DNA from: an uncultured Lachnospiraceae bacterium
GTDB lineage: Bacteria > Bacillota > Clostridia > Lachnospirales > Lachnospiraceae
Assembly (NCBI GenBank): GCA_947178145.1
Contig: CAMWXE010000001.1
Location: 62,001 to 126,000, forward strand
Direction: 5' to 3'
Length of the DNA: 64,000 nt
The translations under genes and the position numbers were made by a program. Under the pieces are notes generated by a model, which was not told the origin of the DNA, made no database searches, and was given only the letters and a program-made list of their open reading frames with translations. This document shows, in pieces, positions 42,429 to 53,200 of this stretch; the first letter of the stretch is position 1, and every line of letters starts with the position of its first letter.

Positions 42429-43814
42429 TCACTCCTCTAGATTGTTTACATAATCTTTGAATTGACACCCTCGCACCTCATAGTTTGGAAACATTCCCCA
42501 GCTCGCACAAGCAGGGGATAAAAGTACTGCGTCTCCAGCCTGCGCCTCTCGAACACAGGTGTCAAGCGCTGCCTCAAAGGTATCTTCAAGAAGAATATCT
42601 TTTTGAGGAAAACCACATTTTAGAGCGCACTCTGCGATTTTCTCCCGCGTCTGTCCGATTAAGACAAGCTTTTTCACTTTGCCGTCCAAACAATGAATCC
42701 AATCATCATAGGCGCTTCCCTTATCATATCCTCCGCCGATTAGAACTGTTGGCCGTTCCATCGCCTTGATTCCCTGTATGGCAGCATCTGTGTTTGTCGC
42801 CTTAGAGTCATTGTAGTACACGACCCCTCTCTTAGTTGCCACATACTCGATCCTGTGCTCTACTGCCACAAAATGCCTGATGGTGTCAAGTATATTTTTC
42901 ATCGGCACTCCTGCGCTCATACTGATCCCGATTGCTGCCATGACATTCTCTATATTACAGATTCCGACAAGGTTCATGTCTGTCTTTACATTTAGCAGAC
43001 GCTCTGACGCACCCTCCACGGCAAGGTATATATTTTCACCTTCATAATAAAGACCATTCTCCAGCTTACGTGCCGATGAAAAATACACAACACTGGCCGG
43101 ACATCTGCCGCCAAACCTTCTCGTATAGTCATTCTCATAATTTAAAATACAGAAATCATCTTTTGTCTGATTTGCTGTCACTGCTTCCTTGGCCGCCACA
43201 TAGTTCTCCATCGTGTGATGACGATTTAAGTGATCCGGTGTTATGTTCAATATTGCCGAAACATGTGGGTGAAAATCCTCGATCGTTTCCAATTGAAAGC
43301 TCGATATCTCTGCGACAGACACTGTGTCCTCACGCATGAGAGGCGCAGCATCCGTATAGGGATTCCCTATATTTCCAACGACATACACACTGTTGTAATA
43401 CGCCTGCATAATCTGGCCTACCAGCGATGTCGTCGTTGTTTTGCCATTTGTACCAGTAATTGCCAGCACACTCCCCTTCGCAAAATGATAGGCAAGCTCA
43501 ACCTCTCCCCATATATGAATACCCTGTTCTTTCATGTACACTACAAAGTCCGCATCCACCGGCACTCCGGGACTTAACACAGCCAATTCGATATCATCTG
43601 TTATCTCTTTAGGAAAAAGCCCGACATGAATCGCCGCTTTGGTCTCACATCCAAGCTTCTCTCCGATTAATGTCTTCACTGCCTTGACATCGGTCTTCTC
43701 ATTGCCATCATATATTACTGGCAATGCACCATTTCTCTCAAGCAGCACTGCAGAACCGATACCACTCTTACCAGTTCCGACAACGATCACACGCTTATCC
43801 CTTATATCAATCAT
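42429..43814 (-). CDS. murD: UDP-N-acetylmuramoylalanine-D-glutamate ligase MurD
   Basis: A 461-residue Mur ligase: an N-terminal Rossmann domain (VIVVGTGKSGIGSAVLL), the ATP-binding central domain (LAITGTNGKTTTTSLVGQIM, near residue 110) with ILNITPDHLNRH, and a C-terminal domain (YYNDSKATNTDAAIQGI, LLSPACASWGMFPNYEVRG). It adds D-Glu to UDP-MurNAc-Ala. It is downstream of the SpoVD-like PBP, but the murE and mraY that usually come between are absent. Confidence 0.96.
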   Translation of the reverse strand: MIDIRDKRVIVVGTGKSGIGSAVLLERNGALPVIYDGNEKTDVKAVKTLIGEKLGCETKAAIHVGLFPKEITDDIELAVLSPGVPVDADFVVYMKEQGIHIWGEVELAYHFAKGSVLAITGTNGKTTTTSLVGQIMQAYYNSVYVVGNIGNPYTDAAPLMREDTVSVAEISSFQLETIEDFHPHVSAILNITPDHLNRHHTMENYVAAKEAVTANQTKDDFCILNYENDYTRRFGGRCPASVVYFSSARKLENGLYYEGENIYLAVEGASERLLNVKTDMNLVGICNIENVMAAIGISMSAGVPMKNILDTIRHFVAVEHRIEYVATKRGVVYYNDSKATNTDAAIQGIKAMERPTVLIGGGYDKGSAYDDWIHCLDGKVKKLVLIGQTREKIAECALKCGFPQKDILLEDTFEAALDTCVREAQAGDAVLLSPACASWGMFPNYEVRGCQFKDYVNNLEE

Positions 43815-43863
43815 AACCCTTCATACCCTCTCCCTGATTTGTGAAAATATTATAGTGCTGTCT

Positions 43864-45651
43864 TTAATTATAGTTTATCTCCTCTAAGTACGGAAGAATA
43901 TTCTCAAAAAGCTGTCGTACCACTGGCGCTGCAATCTGACCACCATAATAGGTTCCCTGCGGCGTGTCAATGATCGCAAGTGCCATGACCTTTGGATCAT
44001 CTGCTGGTGCAAATCCCAGGAAAGAAGCAATATATCTGCCATTTCCCCTTGGAAGTGTCTGGCTCGTTGCTGTCTTGCCGCCTACGCGGAAGCCTTCCAC
44101 ATAGCCGTTCTTGCCGCCTCCATTCTCTACAACCTGCTCCAGCGCATATCTTAATTTCTCTGTTGTATCTGATGACAAGATGTCCTCTGTAACTGGATAC
44201 ACAAACTCATCAATGGATGTACCATCCACACTCACCGCTTTCACACCGAAATGAGGCGTCACAAGAGTTCCACCGTTGATTAATCCCGCCACAGTTGTCA
44301 TCAGTCTAATCGGCGTTATTTGAAAAGACTGTCCAAATGACATTGTAGCAAGCTCTACCTCGCCAATCTTATCAGGCTGATGCACGATCGTCCCCGCCTC
44401 ACCCGGAAGATCAATTCCGGTCTTTTGCTTCAGGCCAAACTGCGTAAAATACTCATAATAACGCTCCACACCGATTCGCAGACCAACTGTAATAAAAACA
44501 GGATTGCAGGAATTCATAACTGCATGTGTAAAATCTTCTGCACCGTGACCTGCAATCTTGTGGCAGCGAATCTTTCTGTCATCCACAATGATAAATCCCG
44601 GACAGGAGAAATTGTCCTCCAAACGCACAGCCCCACTTTCCAGTCCTGCCGCAGCTGTTATAATCTTAAAGGTAGAACCTGGCTCGTAAGTATCATTGAT
44701 GCATCCGTTTCTCCACATCTTGTTCAGCAAATCCTGTGTACTTTCCTGCGCCGCTTCTGCCTGCCCTTCCCCGGAAGTTTCCTGCTGTACCGTCTGTACC
44801 TGAAACTCATCAATCAGCGTATATGGGTCATTCAGATGAAACTCCGGCACATCGACCATCGCAAGGATCTCACCATTGTTGACATTCATAACAATGATAG
44901 ACACTCCTGCTGCCTGCTTTGTCTCATATGCCTGCTTTGCAAGCTGCGTTGCATATTTTTGTATATTTACATCGAGGCTGATGTAGAGATCTTTCCCTGC
45001 CTCCGGCTCCTGTCTGCGCTCCCCCATGCCATCAAGTTCAATTCCCTTGGCATCTGTCAACGTCAGAATCTGCCCCTTCTCTCCAGTCAAATATTCTTCA
45101 TAAATAACTTCCAGACCGATAATGCCTTGATTATCTCCGCCGGTAAAGCCTAGCACCTTCGATGCCAGATCGTCATATGGATAGTAGCGCTTATAGTCCT
45201 CATCCACCTTCACTCCTGCCATATCATAATTTCGTATCCTGTCACCTGTCTCTTTGTCTACATTGCTTTTGATGCGCTCTCTTGCGCTGTACTTTTCCAC
45301 GCGCTTGCGCACATATTCCTCAGAAAGCCCCAGTTCCTGGCATAACATCTCGATCACTTTTTCGGGCTCTTCCAACTGACTGTGAATGACGGATATCGTG
45401 CAGACTGTCTTGTTATCTGCCAGAATCGTTCCTGTCGAATCTATGATTCTGCCTCTTGCCGCTTTAATATCGCGCTCCCTCTCATGAAGGTCCGTGGCCA
45501 GCTCCGTATAATACTCAGAACACATAATCATCAGATATCCCACACGCACGCACAGCAGTAAGAGTATTGACACACACACCACACAAAGTACAAAGGTTTT
45601 CCTTTTCTGCACAGTCATATTCCGTCTTCCTGCGCTGTTCTTGATTGCCAT
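43864..45651 (-). CDS. Class B penicillin-binding protein, SpoVD-like
   Basis: A 595-residue protein. One N-terminal membrane helix (FVLCVVCVSILLLLCVRVGYL) is followed by the class B dimerisation domain (RGRIIDSTGTILADN) and the transpeptidase domain. EPGSTFKII holds the catalytic Ser (S-x-x-K), NSCNPVF the SxN motif and VGGKTATS the KTG-like motif, here K-T-A instead of K-T-G. There is no PASTA domain. It is second of two adjacent PBP genes, the position of spoVD in Bacillus. Good GAGGG before ATG 45651. Probably used in septal or cortex peptidoglycan crosslinking. Confidence 0.85.
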   Translation of the reverse strand: MAIKNSAGRRNMTVQKRKTFVLCVVCVSILLLLCVRVGYLMIMCSEYYTELATDLHERERDIKAARGRIIDSTGTILADNKTVCTISVIHSQLEEPEKVIEMLCQELGLSEEYVRKRVEKYSARERIKSNVDKETGDRIRNYDMAGVKVDEDYKRYYPYDDLASKVLGFTGGDNQGIIGLEVIYEEYLTGEKGQILTLTDAKGIELDGMGERRQEPEAGKDLYISLDVNIQKYATQLAKQAYETKQAAGVSIIVMNVNNGEILAMVDVPEFHLNDPYTLIDEFQVQTVQQETSGEGQAEAAQESTQDLLNKMWRNGCINDTYEPGSTFKIITAAAGLESGAVRLEDNFSCPGFIIVDDRKIRCHKIAGHGAEDFTHAVMNSCNPVFITVGLRIGVERYYEYFTQFGLKQKTGIDLPGEAGTIVHQPDKIGEVELATMSFGQSFQITPIRLMTTVAGLINGGTLVTPHFGVKAVSVDGTSIDEFVYPVTEDILSSDTTEKLRYALEQVVENGGGKNGYVEGFRVGGKTATSQTLPRGNGRYIASFLGFAPADDPKVMALAIIDTPQGTYYGGQIAAPVVRQLFENILPYLEEINYN

Positions 45652-45663
45652 TTTTGCCCTCTA

Positions 45664-45700
45664 CATTCATAAGATTTGTATTGCTACTATTTTATGAATG
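45664..45700 (-). repeat. Inverted repeat in the gap between the two PBP genes
   Basis: Perfect 9-bp arms CATTCATAA / TTATGAATG around a 19-base spacer, just before the second PBP gene. No T-run. It may be an operator or an mRNA hairpin; nothing more can be said. Confidence 0.35.
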
Positions 45701-45731
45701 CCAGGACCTTTATATGTTAAAAAGTCAATGT

Positions 45732-48005
45732 CTAATCGCCGCCCACCTCCGGAACACCATTATCATCTTCTGAAATATAATTCATCTGTGCCGGCTCACC
45801 AGTCACGGGATCAATTAGCTCTCCCGTATTTGGATCAATCACATAGAACGGTCGTCCGCTGCTTTGGCCCTCACCTGATGTAGTATTACTGCCTTCTCCC
45901 TCCTGACCAGCTTCACCATTGTCGTCTTCCTCACCGTTTTCTTCCTCAGAGGTGTCGCCCTGTACGATATTTCCAAGGATTTTGTCCACTTCCTCCTGCT
46001 CAGCAATCGTCATCTCCTCTGTCTTTGCTATATGCATATAAGGAAGTACCTCTGTCAGAATATTTTTGACAATACCTGTTGCATAAGTTGCATGCGCCTG
46101 TTTTGCCACGTTCGGTCTGTCAACCACACAGTAAATGACAATCTGCGGATCATCCGCCGGCGCAAATCCGATAAAGGAAACTACATAGTTTGTCTTGTCA
46201 CGCGGCACCATCTCCGCCGTACCTGTCTTGCCACCAATCGCGTACCCTGCCGGGCGCGCCGACCTTCCCGTTCCTTCTGCAACAGAAGCATAGAGATATT
46301 GTCTCATCTGTTCGGATGTTGTCGCTGAGATCGTCTGCTTCAACACTCGTGGCTCGATATTCTTGATCGTATCGCCCTTGGAGTTTGTGATCTTGCTGAC
46401 CATGTGCGGCTCATAGTAATATCCCCCATTTATAATAGAAGAAAAAGCAGTCACCATCTCAATCATCGTGACATTGTATCCTTGTCCGAAGGAGGAAGTT
46501 GCAAGCTGTGATGCTCCCATCGTACTCTCCGTGTACACCAGTGATGCTGTCCTTGCCTCTCCTGCAAGATCAATGTTCGTCTTCAATCCAATATTAAAAA
46601 TCTGTTCAAATTGTACCATGAGCTTTGAGCCAATCGCCTCACCCATTTTCATAAACGCTACATTGCATGACTGTTCCAGCGCACCGCCGACTGTCAGTGT
46701 CCCGTGACCGCTTGTGACATTACAATTGATTTTGCGATCCGCCACCTGAAGATTTCCGCCGCATTCGTAAGTCTCTGTTCCGATAATCCTGCCCGTCTCC
46801 AGGCCTGCTGCCAGCGTGATCGCCTTCGCTGTAGACCCTGGCTCATAAGTATCTGATATACAGAAATTTCTCCATAATTCATTCAGCGCATCATAGTATG
46901 TATCGTCAGCCTCCATCTGTGCAATCTGTTCTTCTGTATAATAACCAGATAAATCCCTTGGATTATTGAGATCAAAATCCGGATAACTTGCCATTGCCTT
47001 AATATCACCATTGTTGCAATCCTGTATAATCACACCGATATTATAGGCACCCGGTCCTTCCCTTACTTCATTTAAGTGCTCCGCATTAAACTGCTTGATA
47101 TATTTTTCACAGATTGCCTGTATATTGGCATCAATCGTGCTCACAAGTGTACTGCCGTCCACTGCTGCCACAGTTTTGCGCTCCAGCGTCGCATCATCGT
47201 TTAAATATCCATACTCTCTTCCATTTGTACCATTGAGTATATCATTGTAATACTCCTCCAGTCCATAAGTGCCATTATTATCAGTACCTGTAAAGCCAAT
47301 CACATCACAGGCAAGCGTATTGTTCGGATAGCGTCTGATATACTCCTCCTCAAACCATACGCCATTGATGATGCCTATTTTCTCATCGCCTTTTTTTGTT
47401 GCCGCCTCTGCATTGTGCTCGTTTTTCCGATCGAGAAAAGGACTCATCTCATCGTACGTGATTCTTCTTTTGAGGACATAGTACTGCGAGTTGGGATTAT
47501 TTTTCGCATACTGCCTTAGCTCCGCCAGGTTTAAATCAAAACACTCGGCAAGAGCTGTCAGCGTGGGGTCTTCATTCTTTTCATCGGAGAGCATAACCTT
47601 ACAGTCAAGGATCACATTATAGACTTTCTCACTCGTTGCAAGAATTGTTCCATTGGCATCGAGGATGCTTCCTCTCTTAAAAGGCAGCGTCTTAGAATCA
47701 TATCGCTGCTGTGACAGAATTTTTTTCTGATAATCATTCTGGTTATCACGCGCAAGGCAATACAGACGCCCCCCCAATCCCGTAAAAGCCAGCAGGATGA
47801 CCAACATCATCACTGCTAGCTTCATTGATTTGACCTTGTTCAAGCTCGCCTTTTGTCTTCTTAATTTCTTTCTGTCAGCCCTGGTATTCCTACTGCTTTT
47901 GCGGGTATTACTATAGTTTCTACCGCTGCTTTTATAGGTACTGCTCTTTTTGACAGTGCTTTTTCTGCTACTGTTATTACTGATCTTTCTACTTCTTTCT
48001 GCCAT
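45732..48005 (-). CDS. Class B penicillin-binding protein, FtsI/PbpB-like, with long acidic tail
   Basis: A 757-residue protein. The cytoplasmic N terminus (about 1-60) is rich in Ser, Arg and Lys, then a membrane helix (AVMMLVILLAFTGLGGRLY). The transpeptidase domain has EPGSTAKAI (catalytic Ser), EQSCNVAFM (SxN) and IGGKTGTAEM (KTG). The last 90 residues are unusual: an acidic Glu/Asp/Gly/Ser-rich linker (EEENGEEDDNGEAGQEGEG) and a tail PFYVIDPNTGELIDPVTGE. It follows ftsL, so it is probably the vegetative septal transpeptidase. A G7 run (47769-47775) encodes its Gly-Gly and is in frame. Confidence 0.88.
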   Translation of the reverse strand: MAERSRKISNNSSRKSTVKKSSTYKSSGRNYSNTRKSSRNTRADRKKLRRQKASLNKVKSMKLAVMMLVILLAFTGLGGRLYCLARDNQNDYQKKILSQQRYDSKTLPFKRGSILDANGTILATSEKVYNVILDCKVMLSDEKNEDPTLTALAECFDLNLAELRQYAKNNPNSQYYVLKRRITYDEMSPFLDRKNEHNAEAATKKGDEKIGIINGVWFEEEYIRRYPNNTLACDVIGFTGTDNNGTYGLEEYYNDILNGTNGREYGYLNDDATLERKTVAAVDGSTLVSTIDANIQAICEKYIKQFNAEHLNEVREGPGAYNIGVIIQDCNNGDIKAMASYPDFDLNNPRDLSGYYTEEQIAQMEADDTYYDALNELWRNFCISDTYEPGSTAKAITLAAGLETGRIIGTETYECGGNLQVADRKINCNVTSGHGTLTVGGALEQSCNVAFMKMGEAIGSKLMVQFEQIFNIGLKTNIDLAGEARTASLVYTESTMGASQLATSSFGQGYNVTMIEMVTAFSSIINGGYYYEPHMVSKITNSKGDTIKNIEPRVLKQTISATTSEQMRQYLYASVAEGTGRSARPAGYAIGGKTGTAEMVPRDKTNYVVSFIGFAPADDPQIVIYCVVDRPNVAKQAHATYATGIVKNILTEVLPYMHIAKTEEMTIAEQEEVDKILGNIVQGDTSEEENGEEDDNGEAGQEGEGSNTTSGEGQSSGRPFYVIDPNTGELIDPVTGEPAQMNYISEDDNGVPEVGGD

Positions 48006-48038
48006 CTAATCACCTTGCACTACGCAATCTCCATACTA

Positions 48039-48563
48039 TTATTCGGGTATCTGTCCATACTGGCGCACATAATCATTTCCCTCGCCAGTATATTCGATAA
48101 CCTGTCCTTCCTTTGCATATTTCATTCCGAGCTCATTGACTGCAATACGCTTGATTTCCTCCAGGTCAATACTGCTCATAATTTTCGTATAGGTCTCGTC
48201 ATTCGCAAGTCTCATCTCGTTGAGCTGGCTCTCCAGCTTTGAAATATTTGTGATATGATTTGTGATATCTGACTGCAGATTCACATACCCCATAAGTACT
48301 CCGCAGACTATCACAAACGCTGCAGCAGCCACCGCGATATACCCCTTATTCATGGGTACCGCTTTTACTTTTGTTCTGCGTCCAGACCGCGTGTGAAGAC
48401 TTGGTCTCTCGTATTCCTTTCTTTTCGAAGTCGTCTGCAGCTTTCTTACTGCACTTCCCTCTATATAGTTATATTGTTGATTTGTATTTCGGCTCTTATT
48501 GCGACTGCCTGTGCTTTGTCTGTTTGTGCTTGTTGTTGAATTGGCACGTCTCATTTTTTGCAT
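48039..48563 (-). CDS. ftsL: Cell division protein FtsL-like
   Basis: A 174-residue bitopic protein. A long basic, Ser/Thr/Asn-rich cytoplasmic tail (1-75) is followed by one membrane helix (GYIAVAAAAFVIVCGVLMGYV) and then a coiled coil (NHITNISKLESQLNEMR) and EEIKRIAVNELGMKYA, typical of FtsL/DivIC proteins. It bridges FtsQ and the septal PBP. It lies between rsmH and the PBP gene as expected. The start is ATG 48563 or ATG 48554, both after AAGGAAGGG. Confidence 0.82.
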   Translation of the reverse strand: MQKMRRANSTTSTNRQSTGSRNKSRNTNQQYNYIEGSAVRKLQTTSKRKEYERPSLHTRSGRRTKVKAVPMNKGYIAVAAAAFVIVCGVLMGYVNLQSDITNHITNISKLESQLNEMRLANDETYTKIMSSIDLEEIKRIAVNELGMKYAKEGQVIEYTGEGNDYVRQYGQIPE

Positions 48564-48595
48564 TCCCTTCCTTAACTAATATCGGTGTAACGCTA

Positions 48596-49537
48596 TCAGA
48601 TTCTTTCAAAAACTCTGAGTTTCGCACTCTTTGATCGAGAATTCCCCTCCATTTCTTCCTGCGAAGGCAAAATTGGTTTTCGCGATATTACTTTTCCATA
48701 TGGAATCTTACCACAGATACACACTGGAAATTCCGGCGGGCATGTACATGGATTTTCCATCTCCCGGAAAAAGTTTTTTACAATCCTGTCCTCCAGAGAA
48801 TGAAATGTAATAATACACAGTCTCCCCTGTGGATTTAACAGATCCACCAAATCCTGCAAAGAATTTTTAAGTACGTCAAGTTCATGATTGCATTCAATGC
48901 GAATTGCCTGAAATGTTCTCTTGGACGGATGGCCTCCTGATGCGCGGATCTTGGCCGGAATCGCCGCTTTGATGATTTCATTCAATTCATAGGTTGTCTC
49001 AATCGGCTTTTTCCCCCTCGCCTGCACGATATGCTTTGCAATATTCTTGGCAAACTGATCTTCGCCATATTCCCGGATAATCCGATAGAGCGACTGCTCA
49101 TCGTAATCATTCACAATATCCCTCGCCGTCAGCTTCTGCCGCTGGTCCATGCGCATATCAAGAGGCGTGTCATACTTGTAGGTAAACCCGCGCTCCACGG
49201 TATCAAGCTGATACGAGGAAACTCCGAGATCAAGGACGATGCCATCCACATACTCTACGCCCTTCTCTCTTAATACCTGCTTCGCATTGCAGTAATTATT
49301 TCTTATAATAGTAATCCTTTTACCAAATTCTTCTAATCGTTTCTCTGCTGCTTCTATGGCCGCTGCATCCTGGTCTATCCCATAAAAGCTACCTTTGTCC
49401 CCCAGTCTCTTACACACCGCATACGCATGTCCACCACCGCCAAGAGTGCCGTCTAAATATACCCCCTCCGGTTTCACATTGAGTGCATCAATCGTTTCAT
49501 CAAGCAATACTGACGTATGTCTAAATCCCATCTCCAT
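48596..49537 (-). CDS. rsmH: 16S rRNA (cytosine-1402-N4)-methyltransferase RsmH
   Basis: A 313-residue protein. [15 protein letters not shown] begins the protein, [15 protein letters not shown] is the SAM-binding motif near residue 30, [15 protein letters not shown] and [16 protein letters not shown] follow, and [15 protein letters not shown] lies near residue 245. It methylates C1402 of 16S rRNA. ATG 49537 is preferred (AAAGGAA upstream); the open frame reaches 49600, where it meets the mraZ stop. Second gene of the mra operon. Confidence 0.96.
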   Translation of the reverse strand: MEMGFRHTSVLLDETIDALNVKPEGVYLDGTLGGGGHAYAVCKRLGDKGSFYGIDQDAAAIEAAEKRLEEFGKRITIIRNNYCNAKQVLREKGVEYVDGIVLDLGVSSYQLDTVERGFTYKYDTPLDMRMDQRQKLTARDIVNDYDEQSLYRIIREYGEDQFAKNIAKHIVQARGKKPIETTYELNEIIKAAIPAKIRASGGHPSKRTFQAIRIECNHELDVLKNSLQDLVDLLNPQGRLCIITFHSLEDRIVKNFFREMENPCTCPPEFPVCICGKIPYGKVISRKPILPSQEEMEGNSRSKSAKLRVFERI

Positions 49538-49599
49538 ATTACGGTTTCCTTTCTGAAACTTTTTAGGAATCTGGTTCATATCCTGTGGACCAGACAGCA

Positions 49600-50031
49600 T
49601 CAGATCATCAGTCCCAGTTCAGACATATGATCTGCGATATCATCCATATCGTCGTACTTTGAAGTTTCCTCCCACCTATCCTTGCTCCAGATCTCGATGC
49701 GCCCTCCTACTCCCGCCAGGACAACATCCTTCTCCAGCGCTGCAAACTCCCTTAACACAGATGGTATCAGTATCCTTCCCTGCTTGTCCACCTCCACGCT
49801 GGCTGCACCCGCGAGGAAGAAACGGACAAATTTACGAGATTCTTTGTTCATAAGCGGCAAAGCCTTTAGCTTTTCTTCAAAAGCGGACCATTCAGTGTTG
49901 TCATACACAAACAGACAGCCATCAAGTCCCTTCGTCACCACGAAATCATCTCCCAAAACTTCGCGGAACTTTGAGGGAATAATCAGCCTGCCCTTCGTGT
50001 CAATCGTATGATTGTATTCACCCATGAACAT
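49600..50031 (-). CDS. mraZ: Transcriptional regulator MraZ
   Basis: A 143-residue protein with two SpoVT/AbrB-like repeats: [21 protein letters not shown] near the start and [18 protein letters not shown] near residue 80. MraZ forms a ring and represses its own operon by binding direct repeats upstream. Those repeats are present at 50042-50075. ATG 50031 (MFMGEYNHT) has GGTGGTGATT upstream. First gene of the division and cell-wall cluster. Confidence 0.95.
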   Translation of the reverse strand: MFMGEYNHTIDTKGRLIIPSKFREVLGDDFVVTKGLDGCLFVYDNTEWSAFEEKLKALPLMNKESRKFVRFFLAGAASVEVDKQGRILIPSVLREFAALEKDVVLAGVGGRIEIWSKDRWEETSKYDDMDDIADHMSELGLMI

Positions 50032-50041
50032 CCAATCACCA

Positions 50042-50075
50042 CCACTTTGCACCACTTAGTTCCACTTTGCACCAC
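50042..50075 (-). promoter_or_regulatory. MraZ-binding repeats (operator)
   Basis: Four GTGG boxes spaced exactly 10 bases apart on the minus strand (GTGGTGCAAA, GTGGAACTAA, GTGGTGCAAA, GTGGTGG), between the predicted -10 box and the mraZ start. This fits the known MraZ-box pattern and implies autorepression. Confidence 0.85.
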
Positions 50076-50085
50076 TTTTACTTAC

Positions 50086-50114
50086 ATTTTACATGAAAAG
50101 TGACGAAATAACAA
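50086..50114 (-). promoter_or_regulatory. Predicted sigma-A promoter of the mra operon
   Basis: TTGTTA, a 17-base spacer, then TAAAAT on the minus strand, just upstream of the MraZ boxes. Confidence 0.65.
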
Positions 50115-50194
50115 GTACTTATTTTACAATAAGTGCAATTTATGTTACCATTTTGTTACTGTTCAGACAGGACTCAGCATTCCTCATTCTAACA

Positions 50195-50239
50195 AAAGGG
50201 CGGATGCAAACCCCAAAACTGAGAATTCCATCCGCCTTT
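50195..50239 (-). terminator. Terminator of the polC operon
   Basis: AAAGGCGGATG / CATCCGCCCTTTT stem (minus strand) around a loop of about 20 bases, followed by a short T-run, 17 bases past the polC stop. Confidence 0.75.
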
Positions 50240-50255
50240 CACGCACCTTTTTAAA

Positions 50256-53200
50256 TTAACCAACCAAGTCAAACAAACTAATCTGATTGGACTCTGGTAT
50301 ATCACCCAAAAGTCCCAAATCAGCCATCAGGTCAATGACAGTCTTTGACACCTTTGTCCGGCTCCGAAAATCATCCTTTGACAAAAACGGTCCGTCCTTT
50401 GCCGCTTCCATGATCGCGTCTGCCGCCTTCTCGCCAAGTCCCTCAATACTGCTCAGGGATGGCATTATCTTATCATTCACTATCTGAAAATTTCTGGAGT
50501 GCGCCCTAAAAATATCAATTGGCTCAAATTCAAAGCCTCTTGCATACATCTCCTGCACAATGCGCATGTCTTTTAGAGCATCCTGTTCCTTGTTGGACAG
50601 ACTGTCACTGCGTTTCCTATACTCTGCCATGACCCGCTCTAAATGCTCCCGTCCCAGGCACATAATCTCATATGAAAATGCCGAAGCTCTAATACTGAAA
50701 AATGCGCAGTAATATGCCAGCGGATAGTTGATTTTACAATAAGCAATTCGCCATCCCATCATGACATACGCCGCCGCATGTGCTTTTGGGAACATATACT
50801 GTATCTTTTCACAGGACCACACATACCAGTCAGGCACATTATGATCAAGCATATCCTGTTTCCATTCGTCCCAGTTGCCACATTTTTTCTTTGCAACAGT
50901 CCCCTTTCGCACTGCCTCCATAATCTTAAAGGATTTCTCCGATTCGAGTCCCATTCCAATCAAATATGTCATAATGTCATCTCTTGTACAGATTGCTGTT
51001 GAAATCGTCGCCTTTCCTTCCTGAATCAGCGTCTGCGCATTGCCAAGCCACACATCCGTTCCGTGCGACAGACCAGATATCCTGACAAGATCTGAAAAAT
51101 ATTTGGGCTGTGCATCAATCACCATCTGCATCGCAAAGTCTGTACCAAACTCAGGAATTCCAAGACATCCAAGCTTACATCCTCCAATATCCTCCGGAGT
51201 GATGCCAAGCGCTGATGTATTTTGAAATAGCGACATTACGCCCTTGTCATCGAGTGGTATTGTCGTCGGATCGATCCCAGTCAAATCCTGAAGCATACGA
51301 ATCATCGTCGGATCATCATGTCCGAGAATATCTAGCTTTAGCAGATTATGGTCAATCGAATGGTAGTCAAAATGGGTCGTGACTGTATCTGTTGTCATAT
51401 CATTTGCCGGATGTTGTACTGGCGTAAAAGAGTTGATCTCTTCTCCCACTGGCAGAACAACGATACCACCTGGGTGCTGTCCTGTCGTACGTCGAACGCC
51501 CACACACCCCTCCACAATACGGTTAATCTCACTGGTCCGCTTATGCTTCCCCCGCTCCTCATAGTAATTTCTGACATAGCCAAATGCAGTCTTATCCGCC
51601 AACGTACCAATTGTTCCCGCACGAAATGTCTGACCATATCCAAAAATCACCTCTGTATATTTGTGCGCCTTACTCTGATATTCCCCTGAAAAATTCAAAT
51701 CGATGTCTGGCTCCTTATTTCCCTTAAATCCAAGAAAGGTCTCAAATGGAATATCAAAACCATCTTTGAGCAATTTCTCACCGCAGACAGGGCAGTACTT
51801 GTCAGGCATATCACAGCCCGCCATCCCCGCAAATTTTTTGACATCCTCCGAATAAAAATCACTGTAATGACGATTTTTGCAATAGTAATGAGGACTCAGC
51901 GGATTGACCTCCGTTATCCCCGCCATGGTCGCCACAAACGAAGAACCGACAGAACCCCGGGAACCGACCAGATAACCGTCCTCTACGGATTTCCACACAA
52001 GTTTCTGCGCAATGATATACATCACGGCAAATCCATTGCTGATAATGGAATTTAACTCCCGTTTCAACCGCGCCTCAACAATGTCAGGAAGCTCATCGCC
52101 ATACATCTCATGTGCTTTTCTGTAACAAATATCTGTCAACTGCTGGTCGCTGTTCTCAATGACAGGCGGACATTTATCAGGGCGCACCGGCGCAATTCTG
52201 TCACACATATCTGCGATCATGTTCGTGTTTGTGATGACAATCTCCTCCGCCTTCTCGCTGCCGAGATAATACGAAAATTCATCCAGCATCTCCTCCGTCG
52301 TGCGCAGGTACAGCGGCGCCTGGTCATCGGCATCCTTGAATCCTTTTCCTGTCATGATAATCCGCCTGTAAACCTCGTCCTCCGGATCCAGAAAATGTAC
52401 ATCACAGGTAGCAACCACCGGCTTCTGAAACTGCTCCCCCAGCTTTACCACCCTCTTGTTCAGCGCAATCAAATCCTCCTCGGAATTGATATCTCTTAGT
52501 TTGTCCGACTCAATCATAAATTTGTTGTTGCCAATCGGCTGTATCTCCAGATAGTCATAAAAATTGACAATGCGGGCAATCTGCTCCTCACTCTGTCCGT
52601 CCAGCATAGCGCGAAACAATTCACCAGCCTCACAGGCGCTGCCTATAATCAGTCCTTCCCGATATTTTTGAATCAGGCTCTTTGGAATCAGCGGTCTCTT
52701 ATAGAAATACGTCAGATGCGATTCCGACACAAGTCTGTATAAATTGATCCGTCCTGTCTGATTCTTTGCCAGGATAATAATATGGAAGGAATGAAGCTTT
52801 CGGACTGCCTCAACACTTGCCTTCCCCATCTCATTGAGCTCTGCGAGAGTATTTACATTATCTCTCTTAAGCATTTCAATGAATTTCAGGAAAATTTCCG
52901 CTGTGCACTCTGCATCATCAACCGCTCTGTGATGATTTTCAAGTGATATTTTCAGCGTTTTGGCGACGGCATCCAAGGTATATTTTGCCTGTCCTGTAAG
53001 CAGTACGCGCGCGATGCCAACCGTATCGACATAAGTAAAATCTACTGGAATATTCTGTCTCTTTGCATTTTCCCTGATAAAGCTTACATCAAAACTGGCA
53101 TTGTGCGCCACGAGCACAGCGTCTCCCACAAACTCCAGAAACTTAGGCAGTATTACCTCAATTGTCTCAGCATCGATCACCATGCTGTCATTAATACTTG

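Noticed and set aside
43864-45651. SpoVD-like PBP as inactive because of the K-T-A box
   Set aside because: The catalytic Ser-x-x-Lys and SxN motifs are intact and the frame is complete, so an active enzyme is more likely.
47769-47775. G7 run in the FtsI-like PBP gene as a phase switch
   Set aside because: It is short, in frame, and lies in a presumably essential gene; G6-G7 runs occur by chance in this genome.
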